From: Psychromonas arctica DSM 14288
GTDB taxonomy: Bacteria; Pseudomonadota; Gammaproteobacteria; Enterobacterales; Psychromonadaceae
NCBI RefSeq assembly: GCF_000482725.1
Contig: NZ_KI519485.1
Span: forward strand, 18,674-82,673
Reading direction: 5' to 3'
DNA: 64,000 bases
Shown: in pieces, positions 39,468-49,398 of the stretch
Layout of the letters: every line of letters begins with the position of its first letter
How positions within the stretch are numbered: the first letter of the stretch is position 1
Notes under the pieces: generated by a model
Database searches by the model: none
Seen by the model: only the letters and a program-made list of their open reading frames with translations
What the model was told of the DNA's origin: nothing
Translations under genes and position numbers: made by a program

Positions 39468-40373
39468 ATGACAAGAGCCCCTGCGCCATTTCCGCTAGAG
39501 CGCCTGGCGGATATCCCAGAAAGACCAGAAGATTTTAGATTGCTGGAGCGCATTCCATTAACGCGTGAACCGCAGTCCTGGCCACTTGAACTTTCTGCTA
39601 TGGTCGGTGATGAACAGCCAATGGTGCTGCTCGATACAGAGACAACTGGACTGTCTGCCGATGACGAGTCCATTATTGAGCTTGGTATGGTTAAGGTGCT
39701 TTACAGCCCCTCGGCTAAGCGGATTGTGTCGATTGTTGATGTGATCAGCTTGTATGAAGATCCCGGCAAGCCAATCCCCGAGCTGATCACCGAGTTAACC
39801 GGTATTACCGATGAGATGGTGCAAGGCCAGCGCATTGATGATGCACTGGTTGCGAGTTGGTTCTCCGATGATCCGCTGGTGGTTGCGCACAATGCACAGT
39901 TTGATCGTCCTTTCTTTGAAAAGCGGTTTGCCGCATTAGGCCATCTATCTTGGGCCTGTTCAGCCAGTGGCATAGATTGGAAGGCGCTGGGTTTTGAAAG
40001 TCGAAAGCTTGAGTACCTGCTGCTTCGCTTAGGTTGGTTTTATGAAGGACACCGAGCTGCAACCGATTGTTTGGCGATGGCCTGGTTGTTTCATTTGTTG
40101 CCCGAGTCCGTTGCAAACTTGTTGTCTGAAGCAGACAGGCGAACTGTGTTAGTTCGTGCGTTTGGTGCGCCGTTTGACGTAAAGGACTATTTAAAAGAGC
40201 GTGGTTACCGCTGGCATGACGGTGTTAAAGGTGCTAACAAACATTGGTGGCGCGAAATCAGCGAAGACGAGTTGCCGCAGGAACAAACTTACCTGGATGA
40301 TTTGTATCATCGTGGTTCAGAACATGCCCACTATGACTACAAAGATGCTCGCAATCGATTTAAAGCCTTGTAG
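39468..40373 (+). CDS. DEDDh 3'-5' exonuclease (DNA polymerase III epsilon-like)
   Basis: 301 residues. Exonuclease domain at about residues 48-215 with ExoI LLDTETTGL, the ExoII region VVAHNAQFDRPFF and ExoIII HRAATDCLAMAWLF. A C-terminal module (FDVKDYLKERGYRWHDGVKGANKHWWREI) resembles a domain that follows exonucleases in SXT-like elements. One of the conserved ICE genes between rumA and traI; biological role not settled. Ribosome site GAAGAGG precedes the ATG. Confidence 0.88.
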   Translation: MTRAPAPFPLERLADIPERPEDFRLLERIPLTREPQSWPLELSAMVGDEQPMVLLDTETTGLSADDESIIELGMVKVLYSPSAKRIVSIVDVISLYEDPGKPIPELITELTGITDEMVQGQRIDDALVASWFSDDPLVVAHNAQFDRPFFEKRFAALGHLSWACSASGIDWKALGFESRKLEYLLLRLGWFYEGHRAATDCLAMAWLFHLLPESVANLLSEADRRTVLVRAFGAPFDVKDYLKERGYRWHDGVKGANKHWWREISEDELPQEQTYLDDLYHRGSEHAHYDYKDARNRFKAL

Positions 40374-40434
40374 CTTTCTACAAGGTAAGCCTTGCATATT
40401 TGAAAACCTCTGGAAAATGGAAAGTGAACTTACG

Positions 40435-40566
40435 TTATACCCAAACTACTTGGTGTTGCAGCTAGGCGGCAAGTGAGCGAGTCCCCATGAGCATAGATCT
40501 TCTATGTGATTGGGGTGAGCGAATGCAGGTAACACCGCTGCGGCTGCAAGTAGGCAGGGTATATAA
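40435..40566. repeat. 132-bp inverted-repeat element (vibrio-type MITE/REP)
   Basis: The ends are inverted: TTATACCCAAACTACTTGG...TTGCAGC on the left and GCTGCGGCTGCAAGTAGG...TATATAA on the right. The central motif GGCGGCAAGTGAGCGAGTCC belongs to a dispersed repeat I know from Vibrio and Photobacterium genomes. No transposase inside. It points to past residence of this ICE in a vibrio. Confidence 0.7.
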
Positions 40567-40586
40567 CCAACAAGAGGAATCTTTCC

Positions 40587-40886
40587 ATGTACCAAGACAC
40601 CTACATTGAATACTGGGGCGAAATCTTCGTCTCTGCCCGCATCATTGAATTTGGCATCACGTTCGAGCGCTTTCTTAAAGATCCATGGAAGCATTTGATG
40701 TCCTGTGGCCAAGAGTCTGCACCGGACGCGATTGCTGAAGGGATGCTGCCATTGCTACCAGCCCAGGCAGAAGTTGCTAGGCGCGTTCGGGAGAGTGAGC
40801 AACGAGCCCTGATGTCTAAAGAGACGGATAAAGGGGGATCTCATCGCGGTAACATCGTGGTGTCACTGGTTCGGGTAGCGCATTGA
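40587..40886 (+). CDS. Conserved ICE hypothetical protein
   Basis: 99 residues, MYQDTYIEYWGEIFVSARI..., largely helical, with no domain I recognise. Proper ribosome site (AAGAGGAA) and position between the exonuclease and the WYL regulator match a small conserved gene of SXT/R391 elements. Confidence 0.7.
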   Translation: MYQDTYIEYWGEIFVSARIIEFGITFERFLKDPWKHLMSCGQESAPDAIAEGMLPLLPAQAEVARRVRESEQRALMSKETDKGGSHRGNIVVSLVRVAH

Positions 40887-41203
40887 ACTCGGCTATCACC
40901 AATGACACGAAACAAGGTCTTCATGCCCATGCCTGAGCGGCAATTGCAATCCAGATCAAAAAGTTGCCGCTTAGTCTTCCCTACAAAATAATTTGTGATA
41001 GGATGATACCTAATAAAATTAATTAGGTTGAAGCCTATTCAGTGTTTTATGGCCATCTGTCCAGCTTCAACCAATAGAGATTGATTAGTCATTGCGGATA
41101 AAGAGCAGCATTGAGTGACGCTTTTCAATGTGATTACGCGATGTCTGACCGTACTTTATAAACAGAGTTTTAAGAATCTGGTTGAATTGGATAAACAAGA
41201 CGC
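40887..41203. promoter_or_regulatory. Upstream region of the WYL regulator
   Basis: 317 bases without a gene. It holds a clear inverted repeat, CCTAAT-N7-ATTAGG, at 41009-41027, preceded by ATAGGATGATA. This is a candidate operator for the regulator encoded downstream. Confidence 0.5.
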
Positions 41204-42127
41204 ATGACAAATGATGCTCTGAAACAAACGGTAGTGGCGAAGTCAGATAGGCTTTCGCAGATAGCGCAGTTGCCACAAGCAACCAGGGATCGCATTGCCC
41301 ACATCGATTTCACCTTACTGTTTAAGGGAGAAGCTGTACGGGCGGATTTAGTCGATCGCTTCAGCATAGCCGCTGCACAAGCAACGAAAGACTTCACAAT
41401 GTACCGAGAGCTTGCGCCAGGCAACATTGAGTATGACCAAAAGCTCAAGTTGCATAAGCGCGGTGAAGCTTTTGAGCCCTTGTTCGACTACGACGTTGTG
41501 AGAACACTGGCAACCATTAGCCAAGGGTACGGAGATGGCTTTACTGGAAAGGTAAAACCACCACTGGCTTGTGAAGCGCCTTATCACCTTAACAAGCCCA
41601 GTTTATCGATAGTGGCGAAAGTCACCGAGGCCATACACAAAGGCAAAGCCTTGAGTATCACCTATGTGTCGTTATCGAGCGGTGAAACAACGCGTGAAAT
41701 TGTACCGCATACGCTGGTGGACAATGGCCTGCGTTGGCACGTTCGTGGTTTTGATCGCAAGCATAATGAGTTCCGTGACTTTGTATTGACCCGCATTAAA
41801 GCAGCGATTGTGCTTGAAGACTCCACTTTATCTGAAACCGAGCTCGAAACCCAAGATCGGCAATGGAACCGATTTGTTGAGCTGGAGTTAGTGCCGCATC
41901 CACGTATTGAACACAGCGAGGCGATAGACCTGGACTATGGCATGACGGGTGGCGTTCTAAAGGTTGAGATTAGAGCAGCAACCGCTGGGTATTTGCTTCG
42001 CCAATGGCATGTGGATTGTTCCAAAGCACACAGCCTTCAAGGCACTGAATACCAACTTTGGTTAAAGAATACTCCGACACTCTACGGGGTCGGAAATTTG
42101 AATTTAGCTCCAGGGTTTAACGAATGA
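41204..42127 (+). CDS. WYL-domain transcriptional regulator (BrxR/CapW-like)
   Basis: 307 residues. A winged-helix N-terminal region (about 20-80: RIAHIDFTLLFKGEAVRADLVDRFSI...) is followed by a WYL domain (about 140-215: KALSITYVSLSSGETTREIVPHTLVDNGLRWHVRGFD) and a C-terminal WCX-like extension. This is the layout of BrxR/CapW proteins, which repress phage-defence operons. It lies directly upstream of the hsd-prrC and SIR2-HerA genes. In SXT-like ICEs a WYL gene is also present where cargo differs, so its targets here are inferred. Confidence 0.85.
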   Translation: MTNDALKQTVVAKSDRLSQIAQLPQATRDRIAHIDFTLLFKGEAVRADLVDRFSIAAAQATKDFTMYRELAPGNIEYDQKLKLHKRGEAFEPLFDYDVVRTLATISQGYGDGFTGKVKPPLACEAPYHLNKPSLSIVAKVTEAIHKGKALSITYVSLSSGETTREIVPHTLVDNGLRWHVRGFDRKHNEFRDFVLTRIKAAIVLEDSTLSETELETQDRQWNRFVELELVPHPRIEHSEAIDLDYGMTGGVLKVEIRAATAGYLLRQWHVDCSKAHSLQGTEYQLWLKNTPTLYGVGNLNLAPGFNE

Positions 42128-42196
42128 TGTTCGACGACAGTGAACATTGCGTAACCCATAAACGAATTATGACGAATTAAAAGCAGGAATTAACAA

Positions 42197-43756
42197 ATGA
42201 CAAGTTTACAACAACGTGCCGAACTTCAACGCCAAATATGGGCGATTGCCAACGATGTAAGAGGCTCAGTGGATGGTTGGGATTTTAAACAATATGTACT
42301 GGGTACGCTGTTCTACCGTTTTATCAGTGAAAACTTTGTCAACTACATCACAGGCGGTGACGAGAGTGTTAACTATGCTGCCATGTCTGACGATGATGAA
42401 AACATCAAGTTTGCTAAAGAAGATGCCATTAAAACCAAAGGCTATTTTCTTTACCCTAGCCAGTTGTTTAGCAATGTGGCGGCTAATGCACACAAAAACG
42501 AAAATTTAAATACGGATTTGGCAGCAATTTTTGCTGCAATCGAAAACTCAGCCAATGGCTATGATTCAGAAAAAGACATCAAAGGCTTGTTTGCGGATTT
42601 TGATACCACCAGTAATCGTCTGGGTAATACGGTAGAGGCAAAAAACAAACGCCTGGCAGCTGTGTTAAAAGGCGTGGCAGGTTTAACTTTCGGTAACTTC
42701 GAAGACAACCAAATTGATTTATTCGGTGATGCCTACGAGTTCCTGATTTCAAACTATGCCGCCAATGCGGGTAAATCCGGTGGTGAATTTTTCACCCCTC
42801 AGCACGTTTCAAAATTGATCGCGCAGCTGGCCATGCACGGCCAAACCAGTGTGAATAAAATCTATGACCCGGCGGCGGGTTCAGGCTCGTTGCTCTTACA
42901 AGCCAAAAAGCACTTTGATGCGCATATCATTGAAGATGGTTTTTATGGCCAAGAGCTCAACCACACTACCTACAACTTGGCGCGTATGAATATGTTTTTG
43001 CACAACATTAACTACGACAAGTTTAATATTCAGTTGGGCGATACCTTAACCGAACCTCACTTTTTAGACGACAAGCCCTTTGATGCCATTGTCTCTAACC
43101 CGCCTTATTCGGTTAAATGGATTGGTAGTGACGACCCAACCCTAATCAACGATGACCGCTTTGCGCCCGCAGGTGTTCTCGCGCCAAAATCAAAAGCAGA
43201 CTTTGCTTTTGTATTACATGCACTTAGTTACCTATCAAGCAAAGGTCGTGCAGCGATTGTTTGCTTCCCCGGTATTTTTTACCGTGGCGGTGCTGAGCAA
43301 AAAATTCGCCAATATCTGGTTGATAACAACTATGTTGAAACAGTGATTTCACTGGCACCTAACCTGTTCTTTGGCACCACCATTTCCGTGAATATCTTGG
43401 TGCTGTCTAAGCACAAAACCGACACCGCCACCCAGTTTATTGATGCCAGCGGTTTGTTTAAAAAAGAAACCAATAACAACGTACTGTCTGATCAGCACAT
43501 CGAAGACATCATGAGAGTGTTTGCCAGCAAAGAGAACGTGGATCATTTTGCTAAATCGGTTGAATTGGAGATCATAGCAGGCAATGGTTACAACCTTTCG
43601 GTGAGCAGTTATGTAGAGTCCGAAGATACTCGTGAGTTAGTAGACATAAATAAGCTCAATGCTGAGCTTAAAATTACCGTTGCGAAAATAGACCGACTTC
43701 GCAGTGATATTGATGCCATAGTTGCTGAAATTGACGGTGAGGAGGTTGAGGCATGA
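42197..43756 (+). CDS. hsdM: Type IC restriction-modification system, methyltransferase HsdM
   Basis: 519 residues, within one residue of EcoR124I HsdM. N-terminal HsdM domain ([39 protein letters not shown]), SAM-binding motif [11 protein letters not shown], and catalytic NPPY at 301-304 of an N6-adenine methylase. Forms the M2S methylase with HsdS. The stop overlaps the hsdS start by 4 bases. First gene of a four-gene operon. Confidence 0.97.
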   Translation: MTSLQQRAELQRQIWAIANDVRGSVDGWDFKQYVLGTLFYRFISENFVNYITGGDESVNYAAMSDDDENIKFAKEDAIKTKGYFLYPSQLFSNVAANAHKNENLNTDLAAIFAAIENSANGYDSEKDIKGLFADFDTTSNRLGNTVEAKNKRLAAVLKGVAGLTFGNFEDNQIDLFGDAYEFLISNYAANAGKSGGEFFTPQHVSKLIAQLAMHGQTSVNKIYDPAAGSGSLLLQAKKHFDAHIIEDGFYGQELNHTTYNLARMNMFLHNINYDKFNIQLGDTLTEPHFLDDKPFDAIVSNPPYSVKWIGSDDPTLINDDRFAPAGVLAPKSKADFAFVLHALSYLSSKGRAAIVCFPGIFYRGGAEQKIRQYLVDNNYVETVISLAPNLFFGTTISVNILVLSKHKTDTATQFIDASGLFKKETNNNVLSDQHIEDIMRVFASKENVDHFAKSVELEIIAGNGYNLSVSSYVESEDTRELVDINKLNAELKITVAKIDRLRSDIDAIVAEIDGEEVEA

Positions 43757-44961
43757 ACGATTTTAGTTATGTAGAGAAACTACTCGATGGTGTTGAAGTG
43801 GTTTGGTTTCCGATCAGCGAAGTTACTGAGCGAACTACAAATATAAAGTGGCGTGAAACTTCTGAACGCCATCAGTATATTGATCTAACTTCAGTCAGCG
43901 TTGATACAAAAAAAATAATAGAAACAACAGAGGTAAAAGCTAGCAATGCGCCCAGCCGTGCTCAAAAACTTGTAAAAAAAGACGATGTATTATTTGCAAC
44001 AACTCGTCCGACACAAATGCGCTATTGCTTAATTGATGAGGAATATGATGGAGCAGTTGCGAGCACAGGATATTGTGTATTGCGAGTGAAAAGGGATGTG
44101 ACTCTATCTAAGTGGATTTTGCATTTGATTTCCTCAAGTGATTTTAAAAAGTACCTTGAAGAGAATCAGAGTGGTTCTGCATATCCAGCTATTTCTGATG
44201 CGAAGGTCAAAGACTTTAGTATCCCTATCCCATGCCCAGATAACCCAGAAAAATCGCTGGCAATACAAGCTGAAATAGTGCGTGTTCTGGACGCATTTAC
44301 CGCCATGACCGCCGAGCTGACCGCCGAGCTGACCGCCGAGCTTAACATGCGTAAAAAACAATACAACTACTACCGCGATAAGTTGCTAAGTTTTGAAGAG
44401 GGTGACGTTGAGTGGAAGGCATTAGGGAAAATCGCAGAAATAAATACTGGTCAGAAGCCATCTGAAATCTTGGATACAGAGGCGGAGTTTGATTACATCA
44501 ATGCGGGGACAACTCGGTCTGGATATTGTGCTCTGAGTAATTGTGAGGGCGATACTGTGACGACCCCATCAAGAGGGCAAGGTGGCATTGGCTTTGTTGG
44601 TTACCAAAATAAGTCATTTTGGTTAGGCCCCCTTTGTTACAAAATACGCTCTATAGATAACAAAGCACTAATCAATAAGTACCTTTTTTATATTCTTCAG
44701 TCGAAAAATCAGCTGTTATTAGGATTAAAAAAAGAAGGTGGTGTTCCAGCAGTGAATAAATCTGATTTAGCTAAGTTAGAAGTTCCAGTTCCTTCTATTA
44801 CAGAACAGGAGCGAATTGTGGAAATTTTAGACAAGTTTGACATGTTAACCACTTCAATTAAAGAAGGTCTTCCACGCGAAATCGAGTTACGTCGAAAGCA
44901 ATACGAGTATTATCGTGACCTGTTGTTGAGCTTTCCCAAACCTGAAGAGGCGGCAGCTTAA
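43753..44961 (+). CDS. hsdS: Type IC restriction-modification system, specificity subunit HsdS
   Basis: 402 residues with two target-recognition domains (about 10-165 and 225-370), each followed by a conserved helical repeat ([17 protein letters not shown] and [17 protein letters not shown]). Between them is a threefold TAEL repeat at residues 186-197, coded by a 12-base tandem repeat at 44308-44343. In EcoR124I and EcoR124II the number of TAEL copies (2 or 3) sets the spacer length of the target. The recognised sequence cannot be read from the protein. The recognition domains are more AT-rich than the centre. Confidence 0.96.
   Translation: MNDFSYVEKLLDGVEVVWFPISEVTERTTNIKWRETSERHQYIDLTSVSVDTKKIIETTEVKASNAPSRAQKLVKKDDVLFATTRPTQMRYCLIDEEYDGAVASTGYCVLRVKRDVTLSKWILHLISSSDFKKYLEENQSGSAYPAISDAKVKDFSIPIPCPDNPEKSLAIQAEIVRVLDAFTAMTAELTAELTAELNMRKKQYNYYRDKLLSFEEGDVEWKALGKIAEINTGQKPSEILDTEAEFDYINAGTTRSGYCALSNCEGDTVTTPSRGQGGIGFVGYQNKSFWLGPLCYKIRSIDNKALINKYLFYILQSKNQLLLGLKKEGGVPAVNKSDLAKLEVPVPSITEQERIVEILDKFDMLTTSIKEGLPREIELRRKQYEYYRDLLLSFPKPEEAAA
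44308..44343 (+). repeat. Triple 12-bp TAEL repeat within hsdS
   Basis: Three in-frame copies of ACCGCCGAGCTG (the last ends in T), at 44308, 44320 and 44332. Copy number can change by slippage, which in the EcoR124 family shifts the DNA target spacer by one base and so changes specificity. Confidence 0.95.
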
Positions 44962-44962
44962 T

Positions 44963-46186
44963 ATGGGTAAGGAACTAAAGAATATAGCTAAAGACTTAAT
45001 CCGCAAGAATAAAAAAGTACAGTTGATCTATGCCTTTAATGGAACAGGCAAAACGCGTTTGTCACGAGCTTTTAAGGAGGAAATAGTTCCTTCTTCACAG
45101 GATGATGAAGCTGACGTAGATGTTGAAAAATCTCGTGATAAGTTCCTGTACTACAACGCCTTTACGGAAGACCTGTTTTATTGGGACAACGATTTATTGA
45201 ACGATATAGAGCCAAAACTGAAAATACAGTCAAACACATTCACTGACTGGATTCTTAGGGAACGAGGCGATACCGATATTGTAAAAAACTTTCAGCGCTA
45301 TACTAGCGATAAGCTTATGCCGTTATTTCACGAAAATGATGTGATTATTGCAGGCAAAAAAACAGGAGAAAAAACATACCCTGAAGTGACATTTTCTTTT
45401 GAAACTGGCTCTGAAAGTTCAGGGATTTTAAAAATATCAAAGGGTGAAGAACGAAACTTTATCTGGAGTGTTTTTTATACATTATTGCAGGAGGTCACGT
45501 CGATTCTCGAACAGCCTGACCCGGCCAAACGAGATGATAGTAAATTTGATAAGTTGGAATATGTGTTTATTGATGATCCAGTGAGTTCATTGGATGATAC
45601 CCACCTTATTGAATTGGCCGTTGATTTAGCTGACTTAATCAAAAGAAGCTATTACTTTGAAGGACGCGGTCTAAGATTCGTCATCACGACACATAGCCCA
45701 TTGTTTTATAATGTTTTACACAATGAGTTAAATAACGACCTTAAAAATCCATTAGTAGGTAAAAGCCCAAGGTGGTTGTATAAACGAGATCAATCAGAAA
45801 AGCATCGGCTTGTTAAAAATATTGACGAAACTTTCGAACTGTTCAGTTCGAATGATCACCCCTTTTCGTATCATCTATTCTTATTATCTGAAATTCGTGA
45901 AGCTATTAAAAATAAACAAGTAAGAAAGTATCACTTTTCATTCATGAGAAATATTTTAGAAAAAACCGCTACTTTCCTTGGGTATCCGCGCTGGGAAGAT
46001 CTTTTGATAAAAACCGCTGATGGCTCACCTGATCCATTTTCAAACAGAATTCTTAACTTGGCCAGCCACTCTGCACATGCTGGGGAAGAAATTACAGATA
46101 TTGAAGAAAAAGATAAGGAAAATCTTGAAGCTTTAGTCAATCACTTGTTTAGAACATATGGCTTCAAGAAGCAGGAGTTACAATGA
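44963..46186 (+). CDS. prrC: PrrC-like anticodon nuclease
   Basis: 407 residues. ABC-type ATPase: Walker A FNGTGKT (25-31), signature ISKGE (158-162), Walker [14 protein letters not shown] (200-212), H-loop THSP (243-246). The C-terminal domain has Arg329 and Glu333 (RNILE) and His369/His372 (SHSAH), which fit the Arg320-Glu324-His356 triad of E. coli PrrC. PrrC cuts tRNA-Lys in the anticodon loop when a phage disables its partner restriction enzyme. The order hsdM-hsdS-prrC-hsdR equals the E. coli prr locus. It lies 1 base after hsdS and overlaps hsdR by 4 bases. Confidence 0.88.
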   Translation: MGKELKNIAKDLIRKNKKVQLIYAFNGTGKTRLSRAFKEEIVPSSQDDEADVDVEKSRDKFLYYNAFTEDLFYWDNDLLNDIEPKLKIQSNTFTDWILRERGDTDIVKNFQRYTSDKLMPLFHENDVIIAGKKTGEKTYPEVTFSFETGSESSGILKISKGEERNFIWSVFYTLLQEVTSILEQPDPAKRDDSKFDKLEYVFIDDPVSSLDDTHLIELAVDLADLIKRSYYFEGRGLRFVITTHSPLFYNVLHNELNNDLKNPLVGKSPRWLYKRDQSEKHRLVKNIDETFELFSSNDHPFSYHLFLLSEIREAIKNKQVRKYHFSFMRNILEKTATFLGYPRWEDLLIKTADGSPDPFSNRILNLASHSAHAGEEITDIEEKDKENLEALVNHLFRTYGFKKQELQ

Positions 46187-49100
46187 CCAGCTATAAAAGT
46201 ATTGCAGAATCGAATAACTTTATTGTTTTAGATAAATACACACGCCAAGACCAAATTGCTGAGGGCTACCAGAGCGAAGGTGATTTAGAGCGTGAACTGA
46301 TCCAAGACTTAGTTAATCAGGGCTATGAATATTTACCTGCGCTAACCACGCCCGATGCCATGATGGCGAATGTGCGTAAACAATTACAAGCCCTCAATAA
46401 GGTCGAGTTTACTGATGCCGAGTGGGCTCGCTTTTGCGAGCAATACCTGAACACACCCAGCGACAATATTCTTGATAAAACCCGCAAGGTGCACAGTGAC
46501 TATATCTTCGATTTTGTCTTCGATGATGGCCATATAGAAAATATCTATCTGTTCGACAAGAAGACCATTGCTCGTAACAAAGTGCAGGTCATTAAGCAGT
46601 TTGAGCAAACGGGAAGCCATGCTAACCGTTATGATGTGACGATTTTGGTCAATGGTTTGCCTTTGGTGCAAATTGAACTGAAAAAGCGTGGTGTGGCGAT
46701 CCGTGAGGCGTTTAACCAAATACATCGCTACAGCAAAGAAAGCTTTAATGCAGAGAACTCGTTGTACAAGTTCTTGCAGCTGTTTGTGATCTCTAATGGC
46801 ACCGACACGCGCTATTTTGCCAATACCACTAAACGAGACAAAAATAGCTTCGACTTTACGATGAACTGGGCGAAGTCAGACAATACGCTGATCAAGGATT
46901 TAAAAGACTTTACCGCCACGTTTTTCCAGAAAGAGACGCTGCTTGAAGTGATCTTGCGTTACTCGGTGTTTGACGTCAGCAATACCTTACTTGTAATGCG
47001 CCCCTACCAGATTGCGGCCACTGAGCGCATTTTATGGAAGATAAAGAGTGCGTTTAACGCTAAGAACTGGAGCAACACCGAGAGCGGTGGGTACATTTGG
47101 CACACCACAGGTTCAGGAAAAACACTCACTAGCTTTAAGGCGGCACGTTTGGCCACCGATTTAGACTGTATCGATAAAGTCTTTTTTGTGGTGGACAGAA
47201 AAGACCTCGACTATCAAACGATGAAAGAGTATCAGCGCTTCTCACCCGATAGTGTGAACGGTTCAGACAGTACCGCAGGGCTTAAGAGTAACCTGGATAA
47301 AGACGATAACAAGATTGTCGTCACCACGATCCAAAAGCTCAATAACTTAATCAAAAGCGAAAGCGATTTAGCGATATACAACAAGCAAGTTGTCTTTATT
47401 TTTGATGAGTGTCATCGAAGCCAGTTCGGTGAAGCGCAGAAAAACCTGAAGAAGAAATTCAAAAAGTACTACCAGTTTGGTTTTACCGGTACGCCAATTT
47501 TCCCTGAGAACGCCTTGGGTGCTGAAACTACGGGCAGCGTGTTTGGCCAGCAGTTGCACACGTATGTGATCACTGATGCCATTCGTGATGAAAAAGTACT
47601 CAAGTTCAAAGTGGACTATAACGATGTTCGTCCTCAATTTAAGAGCATTGAGACCGAGCAGGATGAGAAGAAACTCAGTGCGGCGGAGAACAAGAAAGCG
47701 TTCTTACACCCGATGCGCATTCGTGAAATCTCGCAGTATATTCTGAACCATTTTAACCAGAAAACGCATCGAGCCTATTCTGGTGCCAAAGGGTTTAACT
47801 CCATGTTTGCGGTAAGTAGTGTTGATGCGGCGAAAGCGTACTATGAAACCTTCAAGACATTGCAGGCCGAGGCTGAGAATGGACCCACAAGTAAGCCTCT
47901 GCGCATTGCGACTATCTTCTCATTTGCAGCCAATGAAGAGCAGGACGCCATTGGTGATATTTTAGATGAGAGCTTTGAAGTTAGCGCGATGAACAGCAGC
48001 GCGAAAGAGTTTTTGAGCGCCGCGATTAACGATTACAACGCCATGTTTAAATCTAACTATGGCGTGGATAGTAATGGCTTCCAGAACTACTACCGTGACC
48101 TTGCCCAGCGCGTGAAGAATCAAGAAATAGATCTGCTCATAGTGGTCGGTATGTTTTTAACGGGCTTTGATGCGCCTACGCTCAATACCTTGTTTGTTGA
48201 CAAGAATTTGCGCTATCACGGCTTGATGCAGGCGTTTTCTCGCACTAATCGCATTTATGATGCAACGAAGACCTTTGGCAATATTGTTACCTTCCGGGAC
48301 TTGGAACAGGCAACCATTGATGCCATCACCTTGTTTGGTGACAAAAACACCAAAAACGTGGTGTTGGAGAAGAGCTACAAAGAATACATGGAAGGTTTTA
48401 ACGATATTGCTACTGGGCAGGCGCGTCGAGGTTTTGTTGATATCGTCAAAGAGCTGCAAGAACGCTTTCCAAACCCAGAAAATATTGAAAAAGAACAAGA
48501 TAAAAAAGAATTTGCCAAGCTGTTTGGTGAATACCTAAAAGCAGAAAATATTTTACAAAACTACGATGAATTTGCTGGCTTGAAAGCACTGCAAAACCTA
48601 GATACCAGTGATGAACAAGCTGTTGAAGAGTTCAAATCAAAGTACTATCTGGACGATGCTGACATCGAGGCAATGCAAACCATCGATATGCCGAGCGAAC
48701 GTGCTATTCAAGATTATCGCTCTACCTACAACGATACCCGCGACTGGTTGCGACGCGATAAAGAAGGTCAGGACAAAGATAAGTCAACGGTAGACTGGGA
48801 CGACGTGGTCTTTGAAATTGATTTGCTTAAATCTCAGGAAATAAACCTCGATTATATTCTTGAACTTATTTTTGATCACAATAAGAAGAACAAGAGCAAA
48901 GAAGGCTTGATTGAAGAAGTCCGCCGTATGATTCGTGGTAGCCTTGGCAATAGAGCGAAAGAGAGCTTGGTGGTTGATTTTATTAACCAGACAAACCTAG
49001 ATGAGATCAATGACAAAGCCAGCATTATCGACGCTTTCTTCAAATTCGCCCAGGCGGAGCAGAAGCGTGAAGCCGATGCCATTATTGCCTCTGAAAAGCT

Positions 49101-49296
49101 CAATATCGATGCTGCCAAACGCTATATTGCGTCATCACTCAAACGTGAGTACGCCTCTGAAAATGGCACTGCACTTAATGAGGCGCTGCCCAAACTTAGC
49201 CCATTGAACCCACAGTACCGAACCCAGAAGCAAACGGTTTTTCAGAAAATTGCCGCTTTTGTTGAGAAATTCAAAGGTGTGGGTGGGCAGATATAA
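46183..49296 (+). CDS. hsdR: Type IC restriction-modification system, restriction subunit HsdR
   Basis: 1037 residues, one less than EcoR124I HsdR. N-terminal PD-(D/E)xK nuclease ([11 protein letters not shown]...[10 protein letters not shown]), then SF2 helicase/translocase motors: Walker [16 protein letters not shown] box [12 protein letters not shown], motif III FTGTP, and motif [12 protein letters not shown]-terminal helical domain binds the methylase. ATG overlaps the prrC stop (ATGA). Forms the R2M2S complex. Confidence 0.97.
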   Translation: MTSYKSIAESNNFIVLDKYTRQDQIAEGYQSEGDLERELIQDLVNQGYEYLPALTTPDAMMANVRKQLQALNKVEFTDAEWARFCEQYLNTPSDNILDKTRKVHSDYIFDFVFDDGHIENIYLFDKKTIARNKVQVIKQFEQTGSHANRYDVTILVNGLPLVQIELKKRGVAIREAFNQIHRYSKESFNAENSLYKFLQLFVISNGTDTRYFANTTKRDKNSFDFTMNWAKSDNTLIKDLKDFTATFFQKETLLEVILRYSVFDVSNTLLVMRPYQIAATERILWKIKSAFNAKNWSNTESGGYIWHTTGSGKTLTSFKAARLATDLDCIDKVFFVVDRKDLDYQTMKEYQRFSPDSVNGSDSTAGLKSNLDKDDNKIVVTTIQKLNNLIKSESDLAIYNKQVVFIFDECHRSQFGEAQKNLKKKFKKYYQFGFTGTPIFPENALGAETTGSVFGQQLHTYVITDAIRDEKVLKFKVDYNDVRPQFKSIETEQDEKKLSAAENKKAFLHPMRIREISQYILNHFNQKTHRAYSGAKGFNSMFAVSSVDAAKAYYETFKTLQAEAENGPTSKPLRIATIFSFAANEEQDAIGDILDESFEVSAMNSSAKEFLSAAINDYNAMFKSNYGVDSNGFQNYYRDLAQRVKNQEIDLLIVVGMFLTGFDAPTLNTLFVDKNLRYHGLMQAFSRTNRIYDATKTFGNIVTFRDLEQATIDAITLFGDKNTKNVVLEKSYKEYMEGFNDIATGQARRGFVDIVKELQERFPNPENIEKEQDKKEFAKLFGEYLKAENILQNYDEFAGLKALQNLDTSDEQAVEEFKSKYYLDDADIEAMQTIDMPSERAIQDYRSTYNDTRDWLRRDKEGQDKDKSTVDWDDVVFEIDLLKSQEINLDYILELIFDHNKKNKSKEGLIEEVRRMIRGSLGNRAKESLVVDFINQTNLDEINDKASIIDAFFKFAQAEQKREADAIIASEKLNIDAAKRYIASSLKREYASENGTALNEALPKLSPLNPQYRTQKQTVFQKIAAFVEKFKGVGGQI

Positions 49297-49398
49297 GTAT
49301 TATTACGTGCTGTTCAGGAACGAAGTCAAATAGCGCAAGCGTCTGAAATTTATTGATTTCTAGGCTGGTTATCTTTTACGTGGAAGGTGAATTAAAAA

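Noticed and set aside
40446-40712. Minus-strand 88-codon frame
   Set aside because: Lies mostly within the inverted-repeat element and antisense to the small conserved gene.
44308-44343. Short tandem repeat considered as a CRISPR-like array or assembly error
   Set aside because: The units are in frame, encode TAEL and match the known EcoR124-type spacer repeat.
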